Part shown: in pieces, positions 17,119-24,945 of the stretch | How positions within the stretch are numbered: the stretch's first letter is position 1 | How the letters are laid out: the number at the start of each line of letters is the position of its first letter | From: Bacteroidales bacterium | GTDB lineage: Bacteria > Bacteroidota > Bacteroidia > Bacteroidales > FEN-979 | NCBI GenBank assembly: GCA_023229525.1 | Contig: JALNZC010000049.1 | Span: 1 to 27,490, forward strand | Direction of reading: 5' to 3' | DNA length: 27,490 nucleotides | Notes under the pieces: model-generated | Seen by the model: the letters and a program-made list of their open reading frames with translations, nothing else | Database searches by the model: none | Told to the model about the DNA's origin: nothing | Translations under genes and position numbers: made by a program

Positions 17119-17409
17119 TCAATCCTTAAGTTGAACATCAAGGGTCCGATCCATTTCCAGCAGTTTCAACTCCCATTGAGTTTCATTTTCCGACAGTAAC
17201 TGTTCATTCTGCAAAAAACTGGTGGCATATTCAAGAGCAACCATGGCTAATAGATCCTGCTTATCCTTATACGCATAGCTGGCCGAATAATCTTTGATCC
17301 GTTTATCGATCAGTTTCGCCGCTTTGCGAAAAAGCTCCTCATGTTCTTTTTCTATCGCTAACCGGTAAATCCGCTCGGCGACAGGTAACGATATGGAGAG
17401 TTCATCCAT
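17119..17409 (-). CDS. zapA: Cell division protein ZapA
   Basis: The 96-residue protein matches ZapA, which binds and bundles FtsZ at the division ring. The start MDELSISLPVAERIYRLAIEK and the block ELFRKAAKLIDKRIKDYS are typical of the N-terminal globular domain. The remaining half (DLLAMVALEYATSFLQNEQL and beyond) is the helical coiled-coil tail that makes dimers and tetramers. It follows a coiled-coil gene by 21 bases and precedes the probable 6S RNA, as zapA does in several bacterial groups. It is cytoplasmic, with no membrane segment. Confidence 0.9.
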   Translation of the reverse strand: MDELSISLPVAERIYRLAIEKEHEELFRKAAKLIDKRIKDYSASYAYKDKQDLLAMVALEYATSFLQNEQLLSENETQWELKLLEMDRTLDVQLKD

Positions 17410-17430
17410 TTGCTGATTGCTAATCCTTTA

Positions 17431-17718
17431 TTAAGTATTTAAAAGCCCGATACATTTTTCGATTTCCCGCACAAGTTCGTTGATTTTCAACTTCGCTTCA
17501 ACGTTTCCTTCTTTTGATTCCAGTGATTTAGCTATTTTAAGTATTTTAATCTTTTCTTCGAGTTGTTTTATGGTCTCTTTTTGTTTCGTGTTTAATGTGA
17601 TTAATTCCTGAATTTTATTGATATATTGCCGGTTCTCTGTAAGAATTAAGTGATGCCTCTCAATCAGTTTATTCAACTTGTACTCAATTCCGGAAATCAA
17701 CATTGTAACCTCACTCAT
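17431..17718 (-). CDS. Short coiled-coil protein upstream of zapA, possibly a ZapB analogue
   Basis: The 95-residue protein is almost entirely helical. Heptad-like hydrophobic spacing runs from about residue 5 to 65 (LISGIEYKLNKLIERHHLIL, then INKIQELITLNTKQKETIKQLEEKIKILK), and a short C-terminal helix contains INELVREIEKCIGLL. It has no signal peptide or membrane helix. I do not recognise a named family. It shares a promoter with zapA and is separated from it by 21 bases, and its size and coiled coil resemble ZapB, the ZapA partner of gammaproteobacteria. A division role is therefore a reasonable guess from context, not from sequence identity. Confidence 0.75.
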   Translation of the reverse strand: MSEVTMLISGIEYKLNKLIERHHLILTENRQYINKIQELITLNTKQKETIKQLEEKIKILKIAKSLESKEGNVEAKLKINELVREIEKCIGLLNT

Positions 17719-17744
17719 GGTTCTCTTTTTCCATAGAATTTATG

Positions 17745-17778
17745 CAAAGATAATTGTTTTTTTCTTTTTTATCAACAA
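17745..17778 (-). promoter_or_regulatory. Promoter of the coiled-coil-zapA-6S unit
   Basis: On the minus strand TTGTTG (17778-17773) is followed by a 20-base spacer and TATCTTTG (17752-17745), an exact TAnnTTTG. Transcription would begin about 17738, some 20 bases before the ATG at 17718. It is one of the clearest promoters in the window. Confidence 0.75.
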
Positions 17779-17836
17779 CCCCTATTACCTTTTAACATTA
17801 AAACCGATTAAGAATCAATTTCTGAAGTCAATAAAT

Positions 17837-19129
17837 ATGATGAACGAAGAATTCCTTTATTTTCTCTGGAAATTCCGTTTACTTTATCCTCAATTGATTA
17901 CTGAATCCGGTGACCCATTAACTATTTTGCACCCGGGCGAACGGAATACCGATAGCGGCCCCGACTTTGTCAATGCCCGTTTACGCATTGGCAATACCCT
18001 GTGGGCCGGCAACGTCGAAATTCACATCCATGCCTCCGATTGGATTAAACATCGTCATCAGGACGACCATGCTTATGATAACATCATCCTCCATGTAGTA
18101 TATGAGAACGATTTGCCCGTTAAGGGTAAAAATAATACCCTTCTGCCTACCCTGGTTGTTGAGAATAAGTTTGCACCCCAGATTAATGATAACTATCAGT
18201 TATTGATGCTCAACCATCAATGGATTCCTTGTTTTAATCAGATCCATGCCCAGTCCGATCCGGTTTTCAACCTCTGGGCTCCTAGTTTGATTATTGAGAG
18301 ATTATTTACAAAAGGAGCAGCCATTGATCAGCTATGGGAAAACTGCGATCACGACTGGGAAGAGACCTTTTACCGTCACCTTGCCATGAATTTCGGATTT
18401 AAAATCAACGCGTTTCCTTTTGTCATGCTGGCAAAATCTTTGCCCTTAAAAATTATTCAACAACACGTTCATGATTTCTTTCAACTGGAGTCACTGTTAT
18501 TCGGACAGGCAGGTATGCTTGAACAAAGATTTACCGAAGATTATCCTGGAAAATTAGCAAAGGAATATAAATTTCTCCGGAGTAAATATGGGTTAACCCC
18601 GATTCCCCAATTAACCTGGAAATTTCTAAGGCTAAGACCCTCCAATTTTCCTACGCTGAGAATCAGTCAATGGGCAGACTTTCTTTCCCGAACCAAAGGA
18701 AGATTCTTTGGAATTTTGGATGTCGGTTCATTTCAACAGTTAAAAGAAATGCTGAACGTTTGTTCGTCACCCTATTGGAATGATCATTACTGTTTTGAAA
18801 AACCTTCAGAAAATCACTCCAAGTTTTTGGGTAACCAATGCCTGAATTTATTAATAATCAACGGATTGGTTCCATTTATGTTTTATTATGGGGATAGAAA
18901 ATCCCAACCTTTAATGAAAGAAAACGCGATCCATTTTCTTGAGCAGTTACCCCCTGAAACCAATAATATATTAAAGCATTGGAAGAAAGTCGGGATAAAC
19001 GGGATAAATGCTCTTCAGACCCAGGCATTGATTGAATTGAAAAAAGGGTACTGCGACCTGAAGCGATGTCTGAACTGCAGGATTGGGAACAAGTTGCTCG
19101 CAAACAGCAAACCAGAAAATAAAGGTTAA
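17837..19129 (+). CDS. DUF2851 family protein
   Basis: The 430-residue protein belongs to DUF2851, a family found mainly in Bacteroidota with no known function. It starts MMNEEFLYFLWKFRLLYPQ and contains the family block HPGERNTDSGPDFVNARLRIG, WAGNVEIHIHASDWIKH and DNIILHVVYEND. The histidines and acidic residues there could bind a metal. Near the C-terminus is a cysteine cluster, CDLKRCLNCRIG, a possible zinc or iron site. The frame is open to 17678, but those residues cross the divergent promoter and the antisense coiled-coil gene, so I use the double ATG at 17837/17840. There is no signal peptide from this start. Confidence 0.85.
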   Translation: MMNEEFLYFLWKFRLLYPQLITESGDPLTILHPGERNTDSGPDFVNARLRIGNTLWAGNVEIHIHASDWIKHRHQDDHAYDNIILHVVYENDLPVKGKNNTLLPTLVVENKFAPQINDNYQLLMLNHQWIPCFNQIHAQSDPVFNLWAPSLIIERLFTKGAAIDQLWENCDHDWEETFYRHLAMNFGFKINAFPFVMLAKSLPLKIIQQHVHDFFQLESLLFGQAGMLEQRFTEDYPGKLAKEYKFLRSKYGLTPIPQLTWKFLRLRPSNFPTLRISQWADFLSRTKGRFFGILDVGSFQQLKEMLNVCSSPYWNDHYCFEKPSENHSKFLGNQCLNLLIINGLVPFMFYYGDRKSQPLMKENAIHFLEQLPPETNNILKHWKKVGINGINALQTQALIELKKGYCDLKRCLNCRIGNKLLANSKPENKG

Positions 19130-19209
19130 AATATGAGCGTTGATGATTGAAATCATTGATAATCATGATGATGAATTTCATACGTAATTTCTATATTCGG
19201 GGTTAAAAA

Positions 19210-19944
19210 ATGGGCACAAAATTTTCGGCGAAAAAGATATTTTCACAGTGGGTAGTCGATTTTCTGTCATACAACCGCACGGAGCAAAAAGGAATTTTTG
19301 TCCTTTGTATTATTCTCTTTTTAGTCATTTTAGCCAATGTCGTGATTCCGGGCGAACGGGTATATCCACAAGATGATTTCAGTGCCTTCGAGAAGGAGGT
19401 ACGGGCATTTGAAACCGCGTGGCAAAAAGCGGAGGATTCTATCACTTCCGCAAGATTAAAAAAATTCCGCAGCTACACAAACCATTACAGAATTGTTCCT
19501 TACGATACAACCTATGCACGGGAAAAGAAAGTAAAAGATGAGGTTGTAATTGAATTGAATGCAGCGGATACTTTTGACTTACAGCGGTTAAGAGGGATAG
19601 GTTCTTCCTTTGCACGGCGCATTGTCAGTTATCGCAAGCGGTTGGGCGGATTTAACGATAAACGACAATTGCTTGAAGTATTCGGAATGGATAACGCACG
19701 TTATCAAGGGTTGGTAGAACATGTTTGGGTAAATGAAGATTCGGTTCATCCCGTCGACCTGAACAATGTGTTGTTCAAAGAACTGTTAAAACATCCCTAT
19801 TTCCCATTTGAGATCACCAAGGCAATTATGGTTTACCGACAAAAAAATAAGCGGTTTAAAACACTCGAAGAGCTAAAACAAATTGAAGGGATCAACGATT
19901 CGATATTCAAAAAAATCGAAATCTATCTTATAATCAGACCTTGA
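19210..19944 (+). CDS. Membrane-anchored helix-hairpin-helix (ComEA-like) protein
   Basis: The 244-residue protein has one membrane helix at about residues 28-45 (GIFVLCIILFLVILANVVI). A charged linker follows, then two ComEA-type helix-hairpin-helix units. The first is IELNAADTFDLQRLRGIGSSFARRIVSYR (about 117-145). The second is VDLNNVLFKELLKHPYFPFEITKAIMVYR, with a further hairpin at LEELKQIEGINDSIFKKI. Such units bind DNA without sequence specificity. The orientation suggests the domain lies outside the inner membrane, so a DNA receptor feeding ComEC (12937-15060) is possible but unproven. It converges with the rhomboid gene, with only 5 bases between the stops. Confidence 0.8.
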   Translation: MGTKFSAKKIFSQWVVDFLSYNRTEQKGIFVLCIILFLVILANVVIPGERVYPQDDFSAFEKEVRAFETAWQKAEDSITSARLKKFRSYTNHYRIVPYDTTYAREKKVKDEVVIELNAADTFDLQRLRGIGSSFARRIVSYRKRLGGFNDKRQLLEVFGMDNARYQGLVEHVWVNEDSVHPVDLNNVLFKELLKHPYFPFEITKAIMVYRQKNKRFKTLEELKQIEGINDSIFKKIEIYLIIRP

Positions 19945-19949
19945 AAAGA

Positions 19950-20705
19950 TCATTTCTTCAGATGATAAATAATTTCAGGAGGACTATCTGGTGTTTTTTC
20001 TGAAGATGATTCTTCCGGAGAACCGGAAATCCGATTCCCTGGTGGTTCAGGAGGAGGTATATCTTTTTTCCAGTAAGCGTCTTCAGGGTCATCATCCTCC
20101 GATTCTTCATTCCATTCATAGGTACTCCTCTGGGGCCCCCAGTCATGGTAATATATAGCGAGAACCATTCCGGCCAGTAAACCCATGAGATGTGATTCCC
20201 ATGAAATGGGTTGATGTGGAAAAAGTTGGGGGAAAATACCCCAGATCAGCCCTCCGTAAAGAAAAGCTACAAGCATAGTGATCACCATGAGACTTTTTTC
20301 ACGCCGGATTATCCCGCTGAAAAAAAGGAATGAGGCCATTCCGTATATTACCCCGCTGGCGCCAATGTGCACTCCGTTTCCCCGGGCAAATGTCCAGACC
20401 CAAATCCCTGTTATCAAATACAATAGACCTAAAATCATCCAGGCAATTTCTTTATAAAAATAAAAAAGGAAAGCGCCAAGAATCAACAGGGGAACCGAAT
20501 TGGCAAATAAATGGGCCAGATTGGCATGAAGGAAGGGGGCGGTAAAGATTCCGATTAATCCAATAGTTTTTAGTGGAATTAAACCATAATTATTTAACCC
20601 AAGATCGAAAAGGATATCAATTGCTTTTATTATCCATAAAAGGACCACGATCAATGCAGGATAAAACAAACTCCGGTAAATCCGTATCTTTTCAGGGTTA
20701 GTCAT
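19950..20705 (-). CDS. Rhomboid-family intramembrane serine protease
   Basis: The 251-residue protein has about six membrane helices within residues 10-187. It carries the rhomboid residues: HLFAN in helix 2 (about 65-69), the nucleophile in GASG (S117) and the catalytic histidine in SHLMG (H172), so the serine-histidine dyad looks intact. These enzymes cut membrane proteins within or near their transmembrane helix. The last 65 residues are hydrophilic, acidic then proline- and serine-rich (EESEDDDPEDAYW, then PPPEPPGN), and probably disordered. The tail is an extension to the usual rhomboid core. Substrate is unknown. The ATG at 20705 is directly before the first helix. Confidence 0.9.
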   Translation of the reverse strand: MTNPEKIRIYRSLFYPALIVVLLWIIKAIDILFDLGLNNYGLIPLKTIGLIGIFTAPFLHANLAHLFANSVPLLILGAFLFYFYKEIAWMILGLLYLITGIWVWTFARGNGVHIGASGVIYGMASFLFFSGIIRREKSLMVITMLVAFLYGGLIWGIFPQLFPHQPISWESHLMGLLAGMVLAIYYHDWGPQRSTYEWNEESEDDDPEDAYWKKDIPPPEPPGNRISGSPEESSSEKTPDSPPEIIYHLKK

Positions 20706-20773
20706 GATAAAATAATTCTCGTTAAAATTAGTTAAAATTGAAACAAGTCAACGAGGGTAACAAGAAAAAAAAG

Positions 20774-20781
20774 TACCTTTG
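20774..20781 (+). promoter_or_regulatory. Candidate -7 promoter element for the S41 protease
   Basis: TACCTTTG matches TAnnTTTG and lies 35 bases before the ATG at 20817. The expected -33 TTG is not seen at 19-21 bases. Transcription starting about 20788 would still include the in-frame TTG at 20796, so this site does not by itself exclude that start. Confidence 0.45.
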
Positions 20782-20816
20782 ATGCCTCAAAACCATTGTT
20801 TAATAAGCAATTTCCA

Positions 20817-22439
20817 ATGAATGTAGTAATTTTCAATCCACTGAAAAAAGGTTTGGTAATAGTCTTGGGTCTAATATTCTGTACCTATTCAGTACAGGCA
20901 CAAAACAACCGTCAGGATCCAAATACAGGAGTAAAAAAATACAATTCAGCCATGCAAATAATCAAGTTTGCATATGTTGATACTGTTAACGAAGCGAAAC
21001 TGGTTGAAAAAGCGATAATCGAAACCCTGAAAGAACTGGATCCGCATTCCATGTATATCTCCAAAAAAGATGTTCAGCGGGCCAATGAACCACTGGAAGG
21101 CAACTTCGACGGAATTGGTGTCCAATTTGAAATTTTACATGATACCATTACTGTTGTCCATCCTGTGCCCGGTGGTCCTTCCGAAAAACTTGGAATTATG
21201 TCAGGGGATAAGATCATCAAAATTGAAGGGGAGATAGTAATCGGGAAAAAAATCACCAATCAGTTTGTCCTTGACCACCTTCGTGGCAAAAGAGGTACAA
21301 AAGTTACCGTATCAATATTCAGGAAAGGAAAGAAGGATTTAATGGATTTTACCATTGTCCGCGATAAAATTCCCATCAACAGTGTTGATGCAGCATATAT
21401 GATTAAGCCGGGTATCGGTTATATTAACCTCAATAAATTTGCCCAGAACTCCATGCAGGAATTTACCGATGCAACTCAACGGCTTAAAATGGAGGGAATG
21501 AAAAGTTTAATCCTTGATTTGAGAAATAATTCCGGTGGTTACATGGGAACGGCCATCGAACTGTCGGATGAATTCCTGAAATCAGGAAAGCTTATCGTAT
21601 ATACTGAGGGTGTACATAGCCCCAGGGAAGATTATCTTTCCACCGCAAAAGGGCTTTTTGAAGACGGAAAACTGGTCATTATCATCAATGAAAACTCAGC
21701 TTCTGCCAGCGAAATTGTGTCGGGCGCCATTCAGGATTGGGACCGAGGACTAATCGTTGGTCGCCGATCATTTGGAAAAGGCCTGGTACAGCGACCCTTT
21801 CAATTGCCCGATAGTTCACAGATGAGGCTTACCACTGCAAGGTATTACAACCCTTCCGGAAAATGTATTCAAAAATCCTATACGGAGGGCGTTGATAAGT
21901 ATTATGAGGATTTCAGCAACCGCGTGAAACATGGTGAACTGGTACACCCCGACAGTATTAAGTTTCCAGACTCACTAAAGTTTTATACCTCGCGTAAACG
22001 GGTAGTTTATGGTGGCGGAGGGATTATGCCCGATGTATTTATCCCATGGGATTCAACGATCATTTCCGATTACTATCTTGATCTTCGTCGAAAAAATGTG
22101 ATCAATAACTATGTCGGACAATATGTAGATAAAAACCGGAAATCACTTCAAAGGGAATTTCCGCAATTTTCTTCCTTTGATAAGCAATTTATACTTGATG
22201 ATGCTTTCATGACCGATTTTTTTGTTTTTGCTGAAAAAGAAGGAGTTAAAAAGGATGAAAAAGGGTATGGTTTATCTGAAAATCTGATCAAATCACAAAT
22301 TAAGGGTCTGATCGCTCAAAAGCTATGGGATATGACCGAAATGTATTCGATAATCAATCAGTCGGATAAAGAGGTACTGAAAGCTATAGATGTAATTGAA
22401 GATGATGCCTTATTCGAGAAACTCAACATTGATCGATAA
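20817..22439 (+). CDS. Exported C-terminal processing protease (S41 family, PDZ domain)
   Basis: From the ATG at 20817 the protein has 540 residues and starts with a signal peptide ending near YSVQAQ (residue 29). The TTG at 20796 would only add seven residues ahead of it. A PDZ domain covers about residues 98-180 (FDGIGVQFEI to VSIFRKGKKD). The protease core follows, with RNNSGG near 236-241. The serine is in NSASASEI (S296 by spacing), with lysine K321 in RSFGKG and Q325; the 25 and 4 residue spacings fit the Ser-Lys-Gln arrangement of Prc/CtpA. It should act in the periplasm on exported proteins, with substrates unknown. The downstream glycosyltransferase start overlaps its end. Confidence 0.93.
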   Translation: MNVVIFNPLKKGLVIVLGLIFCTYSVQAQNNRQDPNTGVKKYNSAMQIIKFAYVDTVNEAKLVEKAIIETLKELDPHSMYISKKDVQRANEPLEGNFDGIGVQFEILHDTITVVHPVPGGPSEKLGIMSGDKIIKIEGEIVIGKKITNQFVLDHLRGKRGTKVTVSIFRKGKKDLMDFTIVRDKIPINSVDAAYMIKPGIGYINLNKFAQNSMQEFTDATQRLKMEGMKSLILDLRNNSGGYMGTAIELSDEFLKSGKLIVYTEGVHSPREDYLSTAKGLFEDGKLVIIINENSASASEIVSGAIQDWDRGLIVGRRSFGKGLVQRPFQLPDSSQMRLTTARYYNPSGKCIQKSYTEGVDKYYEDFSNRVKHGELVHPDSIKFPDSLKFYTSRKRVVYGGGGIMPDVFIPWDSTIISDYYLDLRRKNVINNYVGQYVDKNRKSLQREFPQFSSFDKQFILDDAFMTDFFVFAEKEGVKKDEKGYGLSENLIKSQIKGLIAQKLWDMTEMYSIINQSDKEVLKAIDVIEDDALFEKLNIDR

Positions 22440-23673
22440 AAAAGCAAAAACAATCCCCGAATTACCTTATCTTTATATTGCCCTTCCGGTAATGAATGAA
22501 CAGGATCTGCTACCCCGGACCCTGGAATGTATCGCTGCACAATCATACCGGAATTTTAAGGTTTTTATCTGTGTCAATCAACCGGATGCCTGGTGGGATG
22601 ATCCTTTAAAAATTGGAATTTGCCGGAATAATGCTCGGAGTCTTGAGTTTCTGGCTGGAATTAAATTGTTCGATCTGGTTGTACTTGATCATTCCTCACG
22701 AGGCAGTGGTTGGAAGGGTAAACGATTTGGCGTTGGGCAAGCCCGTAAGGTGCTGATGGATGAGATCAGCCATTCGGGTAAACCCAAAGACATCATTATC
22801 AGCCTCGATGCAGATACAACCTTTGCGGAGGATTATTTTTTATCTGTTGCCCGCAATTTTCAGGAAAATCCTGATGCCGTTGCGCTCAGTGTACCTTATT
22901 TTCACCACACCGTTCGCGATGAAAGGGCTTCCCGTGCTATACTCCGCTATGAAATTTATATGCGACATTATTTAATTAACCTCTTCAGAACAGGGTGCCC
23001 ATATGCCTTTACTGCGCTTGGTTCGGCAATGGCTGTCCCTGTCTGGGCCTACCGGGCTATCGGTGGAATGACCCCGAAACTGAGCGGGGAAGATTTTTAT
23101 TTTTTACAAAAACTCAGGAAATATGGTTCGGTCATGCTATGGAATGATGTTGTGGTTCATCCGGAAGCACGATTTTCCGACAGGGTGTTATTTGGTACCG
23201 GTCCTGCGATGATTAAAGGAGCAACAGGCGACTGGACAAGTTATCCAATTTATCCGGCAGCCCTTTTTAACGATCTGATGGACACTTATCTTATTCTGCC
23301 CGTATTGTATTTGAAGACGCTGGAAACCAAATTGGTAAATTTCCTTATCGGAATAATCAAGGAAAAGGATCCTTTCCGGCTATTGCGTGAGAACCATAAG
23401 GATCTGGATCATTTCACCCGGGCGTTTCACGAAAAGCTTGATGGATTAAGAATTTTACAGTACCTGAAAACCATGAACGTAGCTTTTCCCGGATCCGATG
23501 AAACAAACCTGCAAAAATTCCTGGTGAACTATTTTCCAGAGGTGGAATCGAAATTAAAAATCGGATGGACAAATTTTTCTTTCGAAAACGCTCCTCTTGC
23601 CGAATTGGAAAAAATCCGGCAATTTCTTTTTGAAAAGGAGATGGAACTACGCTTTAATTCAGCAATTGTGTGA
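22402..23673 (+). CDS. Family 2 glycosyltransferase
   Basis: The protein is about 423 residues, with a GT-A fold. The opening YIALPVMNEQDLLPRTLECIAAQSYRNFKVFICVNQ matches GT2 enzymes, the metal motif is SLDADTTF (DAD), and SGEDFYFLQKL supplies the usual downstream acidic base region. A C-terminal segment (DLMDTYLILPVLYLKTL) is hydrophobic but short, so the enzyme is probably cytoplasmic or membrane-associated. The donor and acceptor cannot be told. The start is uncertain: ATG at 22402 or 22405, or TTG at 22429; the ATGs lie within the end of the protease gene, implying co-transcription. Its last 20 bases overlap the end of convergent sucC. Confidence 0.85.
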   Translation: MMPYSRNSTLIDKKAKTIPELPYLYIALPVMNEQDLLPRTLECIAAQSYRNFKVFICVNQPDAWWDDPLKIGICRNNARSLEFLAGIKLFDLVVLDHSSRGSGWKGKRFGVGQARKVLMDEISHSGKPKDIIISLDADTTFAEDYFLSVARNFQENPDAVALSVPYFHHTVRDERASRAILRYEIYMRHYLINLFRTGCPYAFTALGSAMAVPVWAYRAIGGMTPKLSGEDFYFLQKLRKYGSVMLWNDVVVHPEARFSDRVLFGTGPAMIKGATGDWTSYPIYPAALFNDLMDTYLILPVLYLKTLETKLVNFLIGIIKEKDPFRLLRENHKDLDHFTRAFHEKLDGLRILQYLKTMNVAFPGSDETNLQKFLVNYFPEVESKLKIGWTNFSFENAPLAELEKIRQFLFEKEMELRFNSAIV

Positions 23674-24844
23674 CAAGTCGGGCTGCATCCTCCAGTGTGA
23701 CAGCTGAATGTACCTTAAGACCGGATTCGTCAATCAGTTTTTTACCTTCCATGGCATTGGTTCCCTGGAGCCTTACAATGATCGGTATATTGATCTTCCC
23801 GATGTTTTGATAAGCATCTACAATGCCCTGCGCAACCCGGTCACAACGGACAATTCCACCGAAAATGTTCACCAGGATTGCTTTCACAGCCGGATCTTTC
23901 AGGATGATACGAAACCCTTCTTCGACCCTTTTAGCGCTTGCAGAACCGCCCACATCTAAAAAATTAGCAGGATCGCCACCCGAAAGTTTAATGATATCCA
24001 TTGTTGCCATGGCCAGCCCCGCACCATTCACCATACAACCCACGTTCCCGTTAAGTTTTACATAATTCAGATCATGCCGCGTCGCTTCCACTTCAATTGG
24101 GTCTTCTTCATCGTAATCGCGCATTGCTGCAATATCGTTATGGCGGAACAGGGCGTTGTTATCGATAACCACTTTGGCATCTGCTGCAAGGATCTTACTA
24201 TCAGATGTTTTGAATACAGGATTGATCTCAATTAATGATGCATCACTCCCCTGGTAAGCATTGTAAACACCAAAGACGAATTTAACCATATTTTTATAGG
24301 CCTCATCGATGAGTCCCAGGTTAAATGCCACTTTCCGTGCCTGAAAGGGCTGAAGTCCGATTTTAGGATCGATCTCTTCAGTAAAAATAAGTTCAGGGGT
24401 TTCTTCCGCAACCTTCTCGATATCCATACCTCCACGCGGTGAATACATCAGGATAGTGTGACCTTTCTGCCGATTTAACAGAATGCTCATGTATATCTCA
24501 GCAGGTTCACTTGGACCAGTATAATAAATATTTTGTTCAATATAGACCTTTCTCACTAATTTTCCTTCCTTACGTGTCTGAGGGGTGATAAGGTTCATTC
24601 CGAGAATCTGTCTTGCGACTTGTCGAACCTCTTCAATTGATGTTGCAACTTTAACACCTCCGCCTTTTCCCCGTCCCCCGGCATGTATCTGGGCTTTCAC
24701 AACAAATTTGTCGGTTCCGGTGACTCCCTGAATGTGTTCGGCTGCTTTCACCGCTTCTTCTTCTGTGTACGCAAGCGATCCTTCAGGTACCGTAACTCCG
24801 TATTGTTTTAAAATGGATTTGCTCTGGTACTCATGTAAATTCAT
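23654..24844 (-). CDS. sucC: Succinyl-CoA synthetase (ligase) beta subunit
   Basis: The 396-residue protein is the beta subunit of succinyl-CoA ligase, the citric acid cycle step that makes ATP or GTP from succinyl-CoA. It starts MNLHEYQSKSILKQYGVTVP, has the ATP-grasp glycine loop AGGRGKGGGVKV, and the C-terminal CoA-ligase block with GCMVNGAGLAMATMDII, FLDVGGSASAKRVEEGF and NIFGGIVRCDRVAQGI. Length matches the family. sucD, the alpha subunit, is not next to it: downstream is a convergent glycosyltransferase and upstream a divergent ABC gene, so sucD must lie elsewhere. It has its own promoter at 24868-24898. Confidence 0.96.
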   Translation of the reverse strand: MNLHEYQSKSILKQYGVTVPEGSLAYTEEEAVKAAEHIQGVTGTDKFVVKAQIHAGGRGKGGGVKVATSIEEVRQVARQILGMNLITPQTRKEGKLVRKVYIEQNIYYTGPSEPAEIYMSILLNRQKGHTILMYSPRGGMDIEKVAEETPELIFTEEIDPKIGLQPFQARKVAFNLGLIDEAYKNMVKFVFGVYNAYQGSDASLIEINPVFKTSDSKILAADAKVVIDNNALFRHNDIAAMRDYDEEDPIEVEATRHDLNYVKLNGNVGCMVNGAGLAMATMDIIKLSGGDPANFLDVGGSASAKRVEEGFRIILKDPAVKAILVNIFGGIVRCDRVAQGIVDAYQNIGKINIPIIVRLQGTNAMEGKKLIDESGLKVHSAVTLEDAARLVTQLLN

Positions 24845-24867
24845 AATAGATCTGATTTAGGAGGAGC

Positions 24868-24898
24868 CAAAAATAGTACTTTCAGGCCGAACCTCAAA
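24868..24898 (-). promoter_or_regulatory. Promoter of sucC
   Basis: On the minus strand TTTG (24898-24895) is followed by a 19-base spacer and TATTTTTG (24875-24868). Both elements and the spacing match the Bacteroidota consensus. The sucC ATG is 24 bases downstream of the -7 element, giving a short leader. Confidence 0.75.
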
Positions 24899-24920
24899 AA
24901 ATATTCTTGAGTAGTTTTAT

Positions 24921-24928
24921 TATCTTTG
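24921..24928 (+). promoter_or_regulatory. Candidate -7 promoter element for the LolD-type ATPase
   Basis: TATCTTTG matches TAnnTTTG. It lies 17 bases before the ATG at 24946, so the in-frame TTG at 24907 is upstream of any transcript begun here. The -33 region would overlap the sucC -33 element, and no clear TTG is seen there. Confidence 0.5.
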
Positions 24929-24945
24929 CCGGTCAGTGGTTTTAT

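Noticed and set aside
17678..17836. DUF2851 protein starting at 17678 with an N-terminal hydrophobic segment
   Set aside because: This stretch is antisense to the coiled-coil gene and its promoter. The family start fits the ATG pair at 17837/17840.
19130..19209. Regulatory hairpin in the AT-rich gap before the HhH gene
   Set aside because: Only short imperfect repeats of ATGAT type and a near match TATATTCG are present; nothing reaches a convincing promoter or stem.
24907..24945. Longer N-terminus of the LolD-type ATPase from TTG 24907
   Set aside because: The TTG is upstream of the TATCTTTG element, and the usual start of the ATPase fits the ATG at 24946.
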